Positions 1 to 6,307 of a DNA stretch of 7,446 nt are shown piece by piece. Location: NCBI GenBank assembly GCA_964512145.1, contig CAZEIM010000068.1, positions 1 through 7,446 on the forward strand, given 5' to 3'. The position numbers and the translations under genes were made by a program. Every line of letters begins with the position of its first letter. Positions within the stretch are counted from its first letter, which is position 1. Under the pieces are notes generated by a model. That model saw only the letters and a list, made by a program, of their open reading frames with translations. It ran no database searches and had not been told where the DNA came from. This DNA comes from CAYOHR01 sp964512145 (GTDB lineage Bacteria; Bacteroidota; Bacteroidia; Flavobacteriales_G; JALEGO01).

Positions 1-789
1 AGTTCTTTTCCATGGAACTCAAATTATGCGTTTAGTGAAAATAGGGTGATTGATGGAATTGAATTGGAAGGGTTGGAGTGGAAAGGAATAAATGATAATA
101 AAGGTAAACCGAATGGTTATGAATGGGATCCAGATAATGCATGGAATATTGATGAAAACGGAAATAAGACTTTAAAAAGTGGATATTACCATCAGGCGAT
201 TTTCTTTTCAGAAAATGGGACTCATGATGAAAATTCAAAATATAATATGGGCTCATCAACGGCAACTGTTTTTAAAGCTGATGGCAGTACTGAATCCTTT
301 GATGCTACTTCCTATCCTTCGAATATTGAAAAATATCCCACTGTACCTGAAGGGAGGTATGAGGCTGTAGTCGGACTGCATAAAGGAAGTTATACCGCAT
401 TACGAATGCACACAATCGGAAAGAAGAACTACAGTAGAACTGATTTAGGGTTTAAAAATCCTGCATTTAATGATGGCAGAACTTATGCGTCGGGCATTAA
501 TATTCATAAACCAGGATTAAATAATCTAACCGGAATGACATCTAAAGGTCAGCCCTGTTCAGCAGGTTGCATGTTAGTTGATAGAAACAATTGGGATGAT
601 TTTATAGGATTATTTAATACCGATGAACAAAGAAGCAATACAATTGGCATTACAATTTCAAGAACATATTCAGAGCCTAAAATAACTAAATATACTGAAC
701 AATATCCGCTATTTGATGAATCAATAATGATGGAACGCGAGAGTACTAGAATAGTTAGAAACCTATTAATTTTTAATAAAGGGAATTAA
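1..789 (+). CDS. RHS/YD-repeat protein, C-terminal part with YkuD (L,D-transpeptidase)-like tip; 5' end outside window
   Basis: The frame is open from base 1 to the TAA at 787-789 (262 codons visible), so this is the 3' end of a larger gene. Visible residues 9-26 read YAFSENRVIDGIELEGLE, the closing motif of the Bacteroidota RHS-associated core, after which RHS proteins switch to a variable tip. The tip has a PEGRYEA strand (about residues 116-122), then GINIHKPG with His169 and, 21 residues later, SAGC with Cys190 followed by MLVDRNNW. A His followed by S-x-G-C is the layout of YkuD L,D-transpeptidase active sites, also used by the Tlde1 type VI effectors. Inference: the tip acts on peptidoglycan peptides as an antibacterial effector; a non-toxic YkuD-like or DUF5675-like domain is the alternative. 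The RHS assignment is firm, the enzymatic one moderate. The GTG at 46-48 lies inside the RHS core motif and is not a real start. No immunity gene follows. Confidence 0.82.
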   Translation, partial: SSFPWNSNYAFSENRVIDGIELEGLEWKGINDNKGKPNGYEWDPDNAWNIDENGNKTLKSGYYHQAIFFSENGTHDENSKYNMGSSTATVFKADGSTESFDATSYPSNIEKYPTVPEGRYEAVVGLHKGSYTALRMHTIGKKNYSRTDLGFKNPAFNDGRTYASGINIHKPGLNNLTGMTSKGQPCSAGCMLVDRNNWDDFIGLFNTDEQRSNTIGITISRTYSEPKITKYTEQYPLFDESIMMERESTRIVRNLLIFNKGN

Positions 790-793
790 CACA

Positions 794-834
794 ATAAATA
801 ATATGAATAAATGGATTTGTAAAATATTATTTAT
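794..834. terminator. AT-only inverted repeat between convergent genes, possible bidirectional terminator
   Basis: Arms 794-804 (ATAAATAATAT) and 824-834 (ATATTATTTAT) are perfect 11-base reverse complements around a 19-base loop. It begins five bases after the RHS stop and lies just beyond the 3' end of the convergent tRNA gene, where a shared terminator is expected. Against this, the stem has no G or C, the loop is long, and no T-run follows on either strand, so the terminator role is only a positional inference. Confidence 0.3.
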
Positions 835-847
835 ATGAAAGGTAATG

Positions 848-921
848 TGCGTCCGGAAGGATTCGAACCCTCAACCCTCAGAGCCGAAATCTGATATTCT
901 ATCCAGTTGAACTACGGACGC
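848..921 (-). tRNA. tRNA-Arg, anticodon UCG
   Basis: The reverse complement folds into a full 74-base cloverleaf. The acceptor arms GCGTCCG/CGGACGC pair over 7 bp. The D stem is GTTC/GAAT and the D loop AACTGGATA carries GG and A20. The anticodon stem is TCAGA/TCTGA around loop TTTCGGC, the T stem is GAGGG/CCTTC and the T loop is TTCGAAT. The anticodon TCG (bases 885-887) reads CGA; C35 and A20 are known arginyl-tRNA synthetase identity elements, which supports Arg. Discriminator A73 is at 848 and is followed by CAT, so the 3' CCA is not encoded and must be added by the nucleotidyltransferase. Position 37 is G after G36, the TrmD m1G37 context, so this tRNA is not a substrate of the neighbouring MtaB, which acts on t6A37. 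No introns or mismatches are seen. Confidence 0.96.
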
Positions 922-937
922 AAAAAATAGAGAATTA

Positions 938-945
938 CAAAAATA
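938..945 (-). promoter_or_regulatory. Candidate -7 element for tRNA-Arg
   Basis: On the minus strand these bases read TATTTTTG, matching the Bacteroidota sigma-A -7 consensus TAnnTTTG. The box lies 16 bases before the tRNA 5' end, leaving a short pre-tRNA leader. The nearest upstream TTG is about 27 bases away, too far for a standard -33 partner, so only half the promoter is convincing. It also sits in a perfect 16-base AT palindrome (939-954), so a match could arise by chance. Confidence 0.35.
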
Positions 946-1003
946 ATTATTTTTTAATATATTTACATTTAACAAGCAGAAATGCAAAGCCTGTCTTAAT
1001 CAT

Positions 1004-2170
1004 TTAGCTAGATTTTTTGACTTTAGACTTAATATAAAATATGCCTATTATTCCTACAATAAATAAAACAGTTGAAATTATTTCAGCTTGTGTAATTTCT
1101 TTTCCCGCAATATTATAGGTTTCATTTACCCGTATTTTTTCAACCCAAAAACGTTCAAATCCATTAATCATTAAATAAATGCAAATCATAATACCAGGAG
1201 TAGTGATTTTATTTCTAATACTCCATAAAACTGCAAAAGCAAATATTGAAATGATACTTTCATACAAGGGCGTAGGAAAAACAGGGTTTTCTAATTTATA
1301 ACAATAGGCTCCTTGGCAAGACTCAATAGGAATTCCTTGTTTTAAAACATTATGAGGATAGTCATATGCCCAAAGCCACTCAGGTAAAAATTGAAGATAC
1401 GAAGGCATAGGAGCAAGATTATCTATGCCCCAATCTCCATCTCCTGAAAGCTGACAACCCAGCCTTCCAATACCATAAGCTAATAACAGAGCGGGTGCAG
1501 CCGAGTCAACAACATGTATAATGGATAGTCCTTGTTTTTTGGCATAAAATAAAGCAGCAAATGAACCTAGTAATAATCCTCCATAAATAGTTAATCCACT
1601 AAAAAATGAATCAATGGATGTAAACATGTCTGGAATTTCATCCGGATTTTCTAATAAATGAAAAATTTTGGCTCCTAACATTCCAAAAATGGCAGCTATA
1701 AATGTAATATTCCCCACTAATTGATACGGTCTTATCGTAATTTCATCCGGTAGTACGGCTGATTTTTGTTTTTCATTTTCTTTTTTAGTAGAATAAAAAC
1801 CATATAAAGCACTTATTAATCCTATAATAATGTTCCCTTTTGAACTAAAAAGGTATGCGCGAATATCTTCGGCATACTCACAAGAGTTTAAAATTAACCC
1901 TCCTAATTTAAATCCAATAACAAACCAAATGATGCTAGCAAGCCAAATATTAGAACCTTTATTATTCGCTGAATGTGTTTCTTTTTTTAATTTAACGATT
2001 TTAGCTTTTAATAAACCCATCGATTCTTTTCGCTTCATTTCTAACGATAAAATGTAAGCTCCTGCTACAAAAGCTAACGCTACCAATAAACCAAACATTT
2101 GAATGGCTTTTGCTAGGCAAAACTCAATGCCAAATAAATCTTTTAAAAGATGATATAAAGTTGGATACAC
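1004..2170 (-). CDS. lgt: Prolipoprotein diacylglyceryl transferase (Lgt)
   Basis: Lgt is an inner-membrane enzyme that moves diacylglycerol from phosphatidylglycerol to the lipobox cysteine of prolipoproteins, the first step of lipoprotein maturation. The 388-residue product starts MYPTLYHLL, as Bacteroidota Lgt does, and is longer than the roughly 290-residue E. coli enzyme. It has hydrophobic segments near residues 22-42, 74-93, 113-126, 150-170, 190-210, 217-235, 302-318 and 361-380. Signature parts are GLTIYGG (192-198), GRLGCQLSGDGDWG (235-248, with Arg236 matching essential E. coli Arg143), PTPLYE (299-304) and ERFWVEKIR (339-347). Two positions differ from E. coli: Tyr196 where HGG has His103, and Asp244 where Glu151 stands; I believe both are usual in this phylum. 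The start is GTG (2168-2170); an in-frame TAA two codons upstream, which is also the mtaB stop, rules out any earlier start. The three-base gap to mtaB implies cotranscription and probable translational coupling. Confidence 0.95.
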   Translation of the reverse strand: MYPTLYHLLKDLFGIEFCLAKAIQMFGLLVALAFVAGAYILSLEMKRKESMGLLKAKIVKLKKETHSANNKGSNIWLASIIWFVIGFKLGGLILNSCEYAEDIRAYLFSSKGNIIIGLISALYGFYSTKKENEKQKSAVLPDEITIRPYQLVGNITFIAAIFGMLGAKIFHLLENPDEIPDMFTSIDSFFSGLTIYGGLLLGSFAALFYAKKQGLSIIHVVDSAAPALLLAYGIGRLGCQLSGDGDWGIDNLAPMPSYLQFLPEWLWAYDYPHNVLKQGIPIESCQGAYCYKLENPVFPTPLYESIISIFAFAVLWSIRNKITTPGIMICIYLMINGFERFWVEKIRVNETYNIAGKEITQAEIISTVLFIVGIIGIFYIKSKVKKSS

Positions 2171-2173
2171 AAA

Positions 2174-3457
2174 TTATAAATTTAATGAGTAATATATTTC
2201 GGAAGAATTAAAATTATCTAGGGATACTGGTTGAATGGTATTTATGAAGCTCTCTTGAAATGGAGTTTTAACTAACAGGTAATTTTCGGTATATCCGAAC
2301 ATATATTGGTCAATAGTATTTCCTTCAAATAAAACATGCGCTAATTTACCCTTATTTTTTAAATAAAATGCTCTTTTTTTATCATCCGATAATTTTAAAA
2401 GTGCTTTACAACGTTGTTGACGTATTTTTTTGTCTACCACCCCACTCATTCTTACCGCGGTAGTATTTTCTCTTTCAGAGTACGGAAACACATGTAAATA
2501 TGAAATATCCAGGTTTTTTAAGAAATGAAAGGTGTCTAAAAAATCATCGTCTGTTTCACCGGGAAACCCTACAATTACATCAACTCCTATACAACAATTT
2601 GTTATTTTTTGGTTTATATATTCAATTCTGTTTTTATATAATTCAACGCTATATCTTCTGCGCATGGCAGAAAGAATTTTTTCAGATCCTGATTGTAAGG
2701 GAATATGAAAATGGGGGACAAATTTTTTTGATTGTGCAACAAAATCGATTATTTCATTGCTTAATAAATTAGGTTCAATGGAAGAAATCCTAAATCGATC
2801 TACACCTTGTACTTTATCCAAAGCCTTAATTAACTCTAGAAAATCTTCATGGGTTGACTTACCAAAATCTCCAATATTTACTCCTGTAAGAACAATTTCT
2901 TTTACACCTTTTGATACAATTTCTTCTGCCACTTTAACAGTATCTGATATAGAGGCATTTCTACTGGTTCCTCTCGCCAGCGGAATAGTGCAAAAAGAAC
3001 AAAAATAATCACACCCATCCTGAACTTTTAAAAAACTGCGAGTTCTATCACCCACTGAATAGGAAGGAAAAAATTTCTTAACGAATTTAATTTCATTCCT
3101 TTGAATGGACTCTTGCTCATGAATGTGAGAAAGTATATTAAATTTTTCTTCAGCACCAATGACTAAGTCGACTCCATTAATATTTAAAATTTCTTGAGGT
3201 TTTAACTGGGCATAACAACCCGTAATAATAATACGGCCATCTGGGTTGTGTTTTTTTACTTTTTGTACGAGTTGTTTGCATTTTTTATCGGCATTTTCAG
3301 TAACTGAGCAAGTATTAATTACATAGTAATCAGCTTTGCTTTCAAAAGGTACCTTGGCAAAGCCGGCATCCTCAAACTGTCTAGAAATAGTTGATGTTTC
3401 TGTAAAATTTAATTTACAACCCAATGTATAAAAAGCTACTGTAGAACCCGGAGTCAT
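2174..3457 (-). CDS. mtaB: tRNA (N6-L-threonylcarbamoyladenosine(37)-C2)-methylthiotransferase MtaB
   Basis: MtaB is a cytosolic radical-SAM enzyme that adds a methylthio group to t6A37 in tRNAs reading ANN codons, making ms2t6A. The product has 427 residues, a normal length. The N-terminal UPF0004 domain carries the three cysteines of the auxiliary [4Fe-4S] cluster: Cys14 in TLGCKLN, Cys50 in NTCSVT and Cys81 in TGCYAQ. The radical-SAM cluster motif CxxxCxxC is Cys149/Cys153/Cys156 in DGCDYFCSFC. Family motifs LTGVNIGDFG (190-199), RISSIEPN (223-230), HIPLQSGS (251-258) and VGFPGETD (296-303) follow, and the last 60 or so residues fit a TRAM-like tRNA-binding domain. LGCKLN and NTCSVT with this C-terminus favour MtaB over MiaB or RimO. 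The ATG at 3455-3457 places the first strand (VAFYTLGCK) where the family has it. A -7 promoter match lies immediately upstream, and lgt follows after three bases. Confidence 0.95.
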   Translation of the reverse strand: MTPGSTVAFYTLGCKLNFTETSTISRQFEDAGFAKVPFESKADYYVINTCSVTENADKKCKQLVQKVKKHNPDGRIIITGCYAQLKPQEILNINGVDLVIGAEEKFNILSHIHEQESIQRNEIKFVKKFFPSYSVGDRTRSFLKVQDGCDYFCSFCTIPLARGTSRNASISDTVKVAEEIVSKGVKEIVLTGVNIGDFGKSTHEDFLELIKALDKVQGVDRFRISSIEPNLLSNEIIDFVAQSKKFVPHFHIPLQSGSEKILSAMRRRYSVELYKNRIEYINQKITNCCIGVDVIVGFPGETDDDFLDTFHFLKNLDISYLHVFPYSERENTTAVRMSGVVDKKIRQQRCKALLKLSDDKKRAFYLKNKGKLAHVLFEGNTIDQYMFGYTENYLLVKTPFQESFINTIQPVSLDNFNSSEIYYSLNL

Positions 3458-3465
3458 ATAGCTTG

Positions 3466-3473
3466 CAAATATA
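3466..3473 (-). promoter_or_regulatory. Candidate -7 element for the mtaB-lgt operon
   Basis: The minus strand reads TATATTTG, an exact match to the Bacteroidota -7 consensus TAnnTTTG, ending eight bases before the mtaB ATG. Transcription would start about 4-7 bases past the box, so the mRNA leader would be only a few bases long. The -33 region has no clear TTTG at normal spacing. Its place between the ompA-family stop and the mtaB start supports a separate operon. Confidence 0.45.
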
Positions 3474-3497
3474 CCAAAGCAAAATGGATTTCAGAAA

Positions 3498-3524
3498 TTT
3501 ATATTTTTAGAATTGAAATATAAA
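3498..3524 (-). terminator. AT-only hairpin after the OmpA-family gene, weak terminator candidate
   Basis: Arms 3498-3506 (TTTATATTT) and 3516-3524 (AAATATAAA) are perfect 9-base reverse complements with a 9-base loop. The hairpin begins seven bases after the stop of the OmpA-family gene and ends before the mtaB promoter candidate, the right place for an intrinsic terminator. Only three T residues follow it on the minus strand and the stem has no G-C pairs, so efficiency is doubtful. Confidence 0.3.
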
Positions 3525-3530
3525 ACTTAA

Positions 3531-5498
3531 TTAATCAATTACTCTTATCTCAACCCTTCTATTTTTTGTTCTTCCTTCCTCTGTATCGTTTGGACTAAGG
3601 GGTTTTGATTTTCCTAAGCCTATATATTCAACTCTGTTTTTTGGAATGCCTTTTTGAAACAAATATTCGGCTACCGCTTTTGCTCTTGAGGTAGAAAGTT
3701 GAATGTTTATTTCATCGTTTCCAATATTATCTGTATGACCTGAGATTTCAATACGAATATCAGGATATAATTCTAGGGTTTTTGCCAAATTGTTTAACTC
3801 GGAATAAGAATCTTTTAATAATTTATTGCTTCCTGCAGCAAAATGTAAGTGGTTTAAAACTAAAGATTTCTTAGTGTTTAGTAAATTAAAATCAGTTAAT
3901 TTCACATCCTCCAACGATAATTGAGAAATAAACTCTTTTGCTACAGGTAAAGGTTCAAAATGAAAAAAACCATTTTCATCTAACCCGGCCGATGTACTAG
4001 AAGATAAGATAGGAATTCCGGCATCATTTATTTGTAGCATTTCTGCATAAATTTCCTCATTGGTATTTTGGTCAAATCGTAAAAAATATTCTTTATTGCC
4101 TTCCAATTGATTGAATTGAAAATCTCCATCGTTGGTTGTGGTTACTTTTCCTATATTCTGTTTACCACTATTATAAATTTCAACGGTTAATCCAGTAATT
4201 GGTAAAGCAGGGTTTTCTTTTAGTACTACTTTCCCAAGTATTCCTACTTTGCCTTTATCTGGTTTAGGTTCTTTGGGTTTGCAATCTAATAAACTTAAAT
4301 AATTACATTTTTCACTTAAATCACTTAAAACAAACTGCATTTTATTTGAGCTAGGGATTAGTTTTTTTAATATATTTTTTTGTTTGTCTAACAAATATCC
4401 TGTTAATGATATTTCTGGGTTACTACAACTAACATAGTAAGCATCTTTTGGGATATATAAAAATGAAAAATTCCCTTTTCTGTCTGCAACTGTTTGCGTA
4501 ATAAACGTATTTTGCATATCAGATAATATAAGTTTAATCTCTTTTTGAGGTTGATTTATAGGAGATACTTTACCGTATATGTTATAAACTTCTTTAGGGG
4601 ACTCATCGTCTAAGCATACCCTAAAACTTCCCGTATAATTTTCGTTAAACTGATGATCTACTGAAAAATAATACCATTGATTAGGAATTAAGTTTTTATA
4701 ACTTAATGTTGCCATATTGGTTTTTTCACTGGCAATATATTTAGAACAAGCGAGTTCGTTTTGCTTATCATCAAATAATGCCATGTAAGGAAAATCAAAA
4801 GTTCCCTCATAATCTGTTCCTTGAACCGTAATATGTATAGTAGGATATTTAGCTTTAAACTTAAACCATCTATTAAAATTAGGGCCTTTTTCTAAACAAC
4901 TGGCTTTTGAATTAGATGGTAGAGCATTTACAGTAGAAATTTTTTCATCGCTTGTACACCATTTGTTCGTATTTTTTATTTCCATGGCGCCTTGCCATGT
5001 GTCATAGGAAAAAGTGTTATTTAAGCAAAGGGAAAATGTTCCCATGTATTTTGAATGATTTGGTGTAGCAACTTTAATATAATACCACTTTCCGGGGGTT
5101 AGTTTTGAATAGGTTAGAAGCACAAAATCACTTTTTTCATTGTATTTTACACAAACAAGTTCTTGTAAATTTTCATTAAATAAATATGTGTATAATAGCT
5201 GAGCGGTTCCATATTTTTCTCCTGTTTTTATTGTTATTTCAATGTTTGATTTTTCTGCCTGAAATGTAAACCAACTACCATAGTTATGTTCTTTTTCATA
5301 ACAAGATCCAATAGGTTGTTCTATTTCGAACTCTTGAATTGAAAATGAAGCTAAATTAGAACACCAAGAAGTTTGTTGATCAATTTTGTGAGCTATGGTT
5401 TTATTGTATTCTTTAGATTGGGTAAAAAGATATTCTTTACAAAAGAAAAATATAAACACGAACACAAGCTTATTCATGAAAGAAATTTTATCAAACAT
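3531..5498 (-). CDS. Exported OmpA-family protein with tandem four-cysteine domains and carboxypeptidase-regulatory-like modules
   Basis: The 655-residue product is predicted to be a periplasmic or outer-membrane-associated, peptidoglycan-anchored protein. From the N-terminus: a signal peptide (hydrophobic core LVFVFIFFF, 11-19); two homologous domains (about 45-160 and 180-298), each with four aligned cysteines (46/66/116/158 and 181/201/251/295) and a W-F-x-F strand, resembling PPC-type beta-sandwiches; a carboxypeptidase-regulatory-like module (306-358); a Pro/Lys linker (407-417); a second such module (419-476); and an OmpA C-terminal domain (550-655). The OmpA domain has GHTDNIG (587-593), LSTSRA (601-606) and NRRVEIRV (646-653), with Asp590 and Arg605 placed to bind diaminopimelate. 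The substrate-facing role of the first two domains is unknown. The ATG at 5496-5498 is the longest start; the ATG at 5475-5477 (MNKLVFVF) gives a cleaner signal peptide and may be the true one. The cysteine in FFFC does not fit a lipobox. There are 41 bases between this gene and the upstream dehydrogenase gene. Confidence 0.88.
   Translation of the reverse strand: MFDKISFMNKLVFVFIFFFCKEYLFTQSKEYNKTIAHKIDQQTSWCSNLASFSIQEFEIEQPIGSCYEKEHNYGSWFTFQAEKSNIEITIKTGEKYGTAQLLYTYLFNENLQELVCVKYNEKSDFVLLTYSKLTPGKWYYIKVATPNHSKYMGTFSLCLNNTFSYDTWQGAMEIKNTNKWCTSDEKISTVNALPSNSKASCLEKGPNFNRWFKFKAKYPTIHITVQGTDYEGTFDFPYMALFDDKQNELACSKYIASEKTNMATLSYKNLIPNQWYYFSVDHQFNENYTGSFRVCLDDESPKEVYNIYGKVSPINQPQKEIKLILSDMQNTFITQTVADRKGNFSFLYIPKDAYYVSCSNPEISLTGYLLDKQKNILKKLIPSSNKMQFVLSDLSEKCNYLSLLDCKPKEPKPDKGKVGILGKVVLKENPALPITGLTVEIYNSGKQNIGKVTTTNDGDFQFNQLEGNKEYFLRFDQNTNEEIYAEMLQINDAGIPILSSSTSAGLDENGFFHFEPLPVAKEFISQLSLEDVKLTDFNLLNTKKSLVLNHLHFAAGSNKLLKDSYSELNNLAKTLELYPDIRIEISGHTDNIGNDEINIQLSTSRAKAVAEYLFQKGIPKNRVEYIGLGKSKPLSPNDTEEGRTKNRRVEIRVID
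4605..5363 (-). repeat. Tandem duplicated four-cysteine domain coding region
   Basis: Codons for residues 46-160 (5019-5363) and 181-298 (4605-4958) encode two copies of one domain. Aligned landmarks are W-C at the start, S-C about 20 residues on, W-F-x-F, L-V/A-C, P-x-x-W-Y-Y, and G-T/S-F-x-x-C-L at the end. The copies are clearly diverged at protein level, so the duplication is old. Equal cysteine spacing suggests conserved disulfides in the oxidising periplasm; that is inference. Confidence 0.7.
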
Positions 5499-5499
5499 A
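5492..5499 (-). promoter_or_regulatory. Possible -7 element overlapping the first ATG of the OmpA-family gene
   Basis: The minus strand reads TATGTTTG here, matching TAnnTTTG, and includes the upstream ATG candidate itself. If functional, transcription would begin just downstream and translation would have to use the second ATG at 5475-5477, which also gives the better signal peptide. No -33 TTTG is seen at normal spacing, so chance is a real alternative. Confidence 0.25.
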
Positions 5500-5539
5500 A
5501 AAAATTAATGATGTATATTGCTATATATTTTTTTAGATT

Positions 5540-6307
5540 TTATTTTTTATGGTAATACAATGTATTTGCTTGAGCAGTAGGAGTAACTAATATATCGCTT
5601 ATGTTCACATGATAAGGTCGGCTAACGCAAAACGCAATTATTTCTGCAATATCTTGTGCTGTTAAAGGTTCAAATCCATCATATACTTGTTTTGCCTTTT
5701 CTTCATTCCCTTTATAACGAATAATAGAAAATTCTGTTTCAGTAGCTGCCGGACAAATACCTGTTACTTTAATGTTATATGGGAGTAAATCTATTCGCAT
5801 GCCTTTTGTTAAGGCTTCTACAGCATGTTTTGTAGCACAATAAACATTTCCGTTTTTATATACTTCTTTTCCTGCTATTGAGCCAATATTTATAATATGA
5901 CCCCGTTTATTTTTTTTAAAATAAGGAATTACACAATTTGATATATATAATAAACCCTTAATATTCGTATCTATCATAGTTTCCCAATCATCAGTTACTC
6001 CCGCATCAATGCCAGTATTTCCCAGGGCTAGTCCGGCATTATTTACTAAAATTTCTAATGAATTTTTTTGATCATCAGTTAGCGATTCAAATTTTTTTTC
6101 TGTATCTACTCTATCTCTAATATCAAAGGATAATATTACACATTCAACATTAAAGTTATTCTTTATATATTGTTTTAATTCTGTCAATTTTTCTAGTCTT
6201 CTACCCGTAATAATTATATGATATCCTAATTTAGCTAATTCAATAGCTGTTGACTTTCCTATTCCACTACTTGCTCCTGTTATTAATGCTGTTTTTTTAC
6301 TACCCAT
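5540..6307 (-). CDS. Short-chain dehydrogenase/reductase, YdfG-like (3-hydroxy acid dehydrogenase type)
   Basis: This is a 255-residue classical SDR, a cytosolic NAD(P)H oxidoreductase with a Rossmann fold. The cofactor loop is TGASSGIG (10-17). GRR (35-37) after the second strand suggests NADP(H) preference. Asp62 lies in the SFDIRD adenine-binding position, followed by NNAG (89-92). The catalytic tetrad is Asn115, Ser143 (IGSIAG), Tyr156 and Lys160 (YCATK). The C-terminal PTAQANT stretch is typical of the YdfG group, whose characterised members oxidise L-allo-threonine, serine and 3-hydroxy acids, but the substrate cannot be fixed from sequence. The ATG at 6305-6307 puts the first strand (ALITGA) at the normal distance from the N-terminus. 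The start lies 25 bases inside the preceding membrane-protein gene, so the two are probably translationally coupled; no Shine-Dalgarno is visible. Confidence 0.93.
   Translation of the reverse strand: MGSKKTALITGASSGIGKSTAIELAKLGYHIIITGRRLEKLTELKQYIKNNFNVECVILSFDIRDRVDTEKKFESLTDDQKNSLEILVNNAGLALGNTGIDAGVTDDWETMIDTNIKGLLYISNCVIPYFKKNKRGHIINIGSIAGKEVYKNGNVYCATKHAVEALTKGMRIDLLPYNIKVTGICPAATETEFSIIRYKGNEEKAKQVYDGFEPLTAQDIAEIIAFCVSRPYHVNISDILVTPTAQANTLYYHKK

Noticed and set aside
32..370. Open frames on the minus strand (32-265) and in another plus frame (179-370)
   Set aside because: They lie wholly inside the RHS reading frame, have low-complexity His/Tyr- or Leu-rich products and no recognisable motif.
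46..789. A stand-alone gene starting at the GTG at 46-48
   Set aside because: The same frame is open from base 1 and the GTG codes for Val inside the RHS core motif YAFSENRVIDGIELEGLE, so it is internal to a longer gene.
939..954. Perfect 16-base palindrome AAAAATAATTATTTTT as an operator or terminator
   Set aside because: It is purely A/T in an AT-rich spacer with no loop, so it can arise by chance and has no supporting partner site.
1830..3008. Plus-strand open frames at 1830-2057, 2500-2772 and 2757-3008
   Set aside because: They are antisense shadows of lgt and mtaB, both confirmed by conserved motifs across the same bases.
5514..5534. TATAT/ATATA hairpin followed by seven T residues on the plus strand
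   Set aside because: The stem is only 5 bp of A-T pairs, and the T-run is on the strand opposite to all local transcription.
5373..5555. Plus-strand open frame of 60 codons
   Set aside because: It is antisense to the signal-peptide region of the OmpA-family gene; the Lys/Phe/Tyr-rich product reflects AT-rich sequence.
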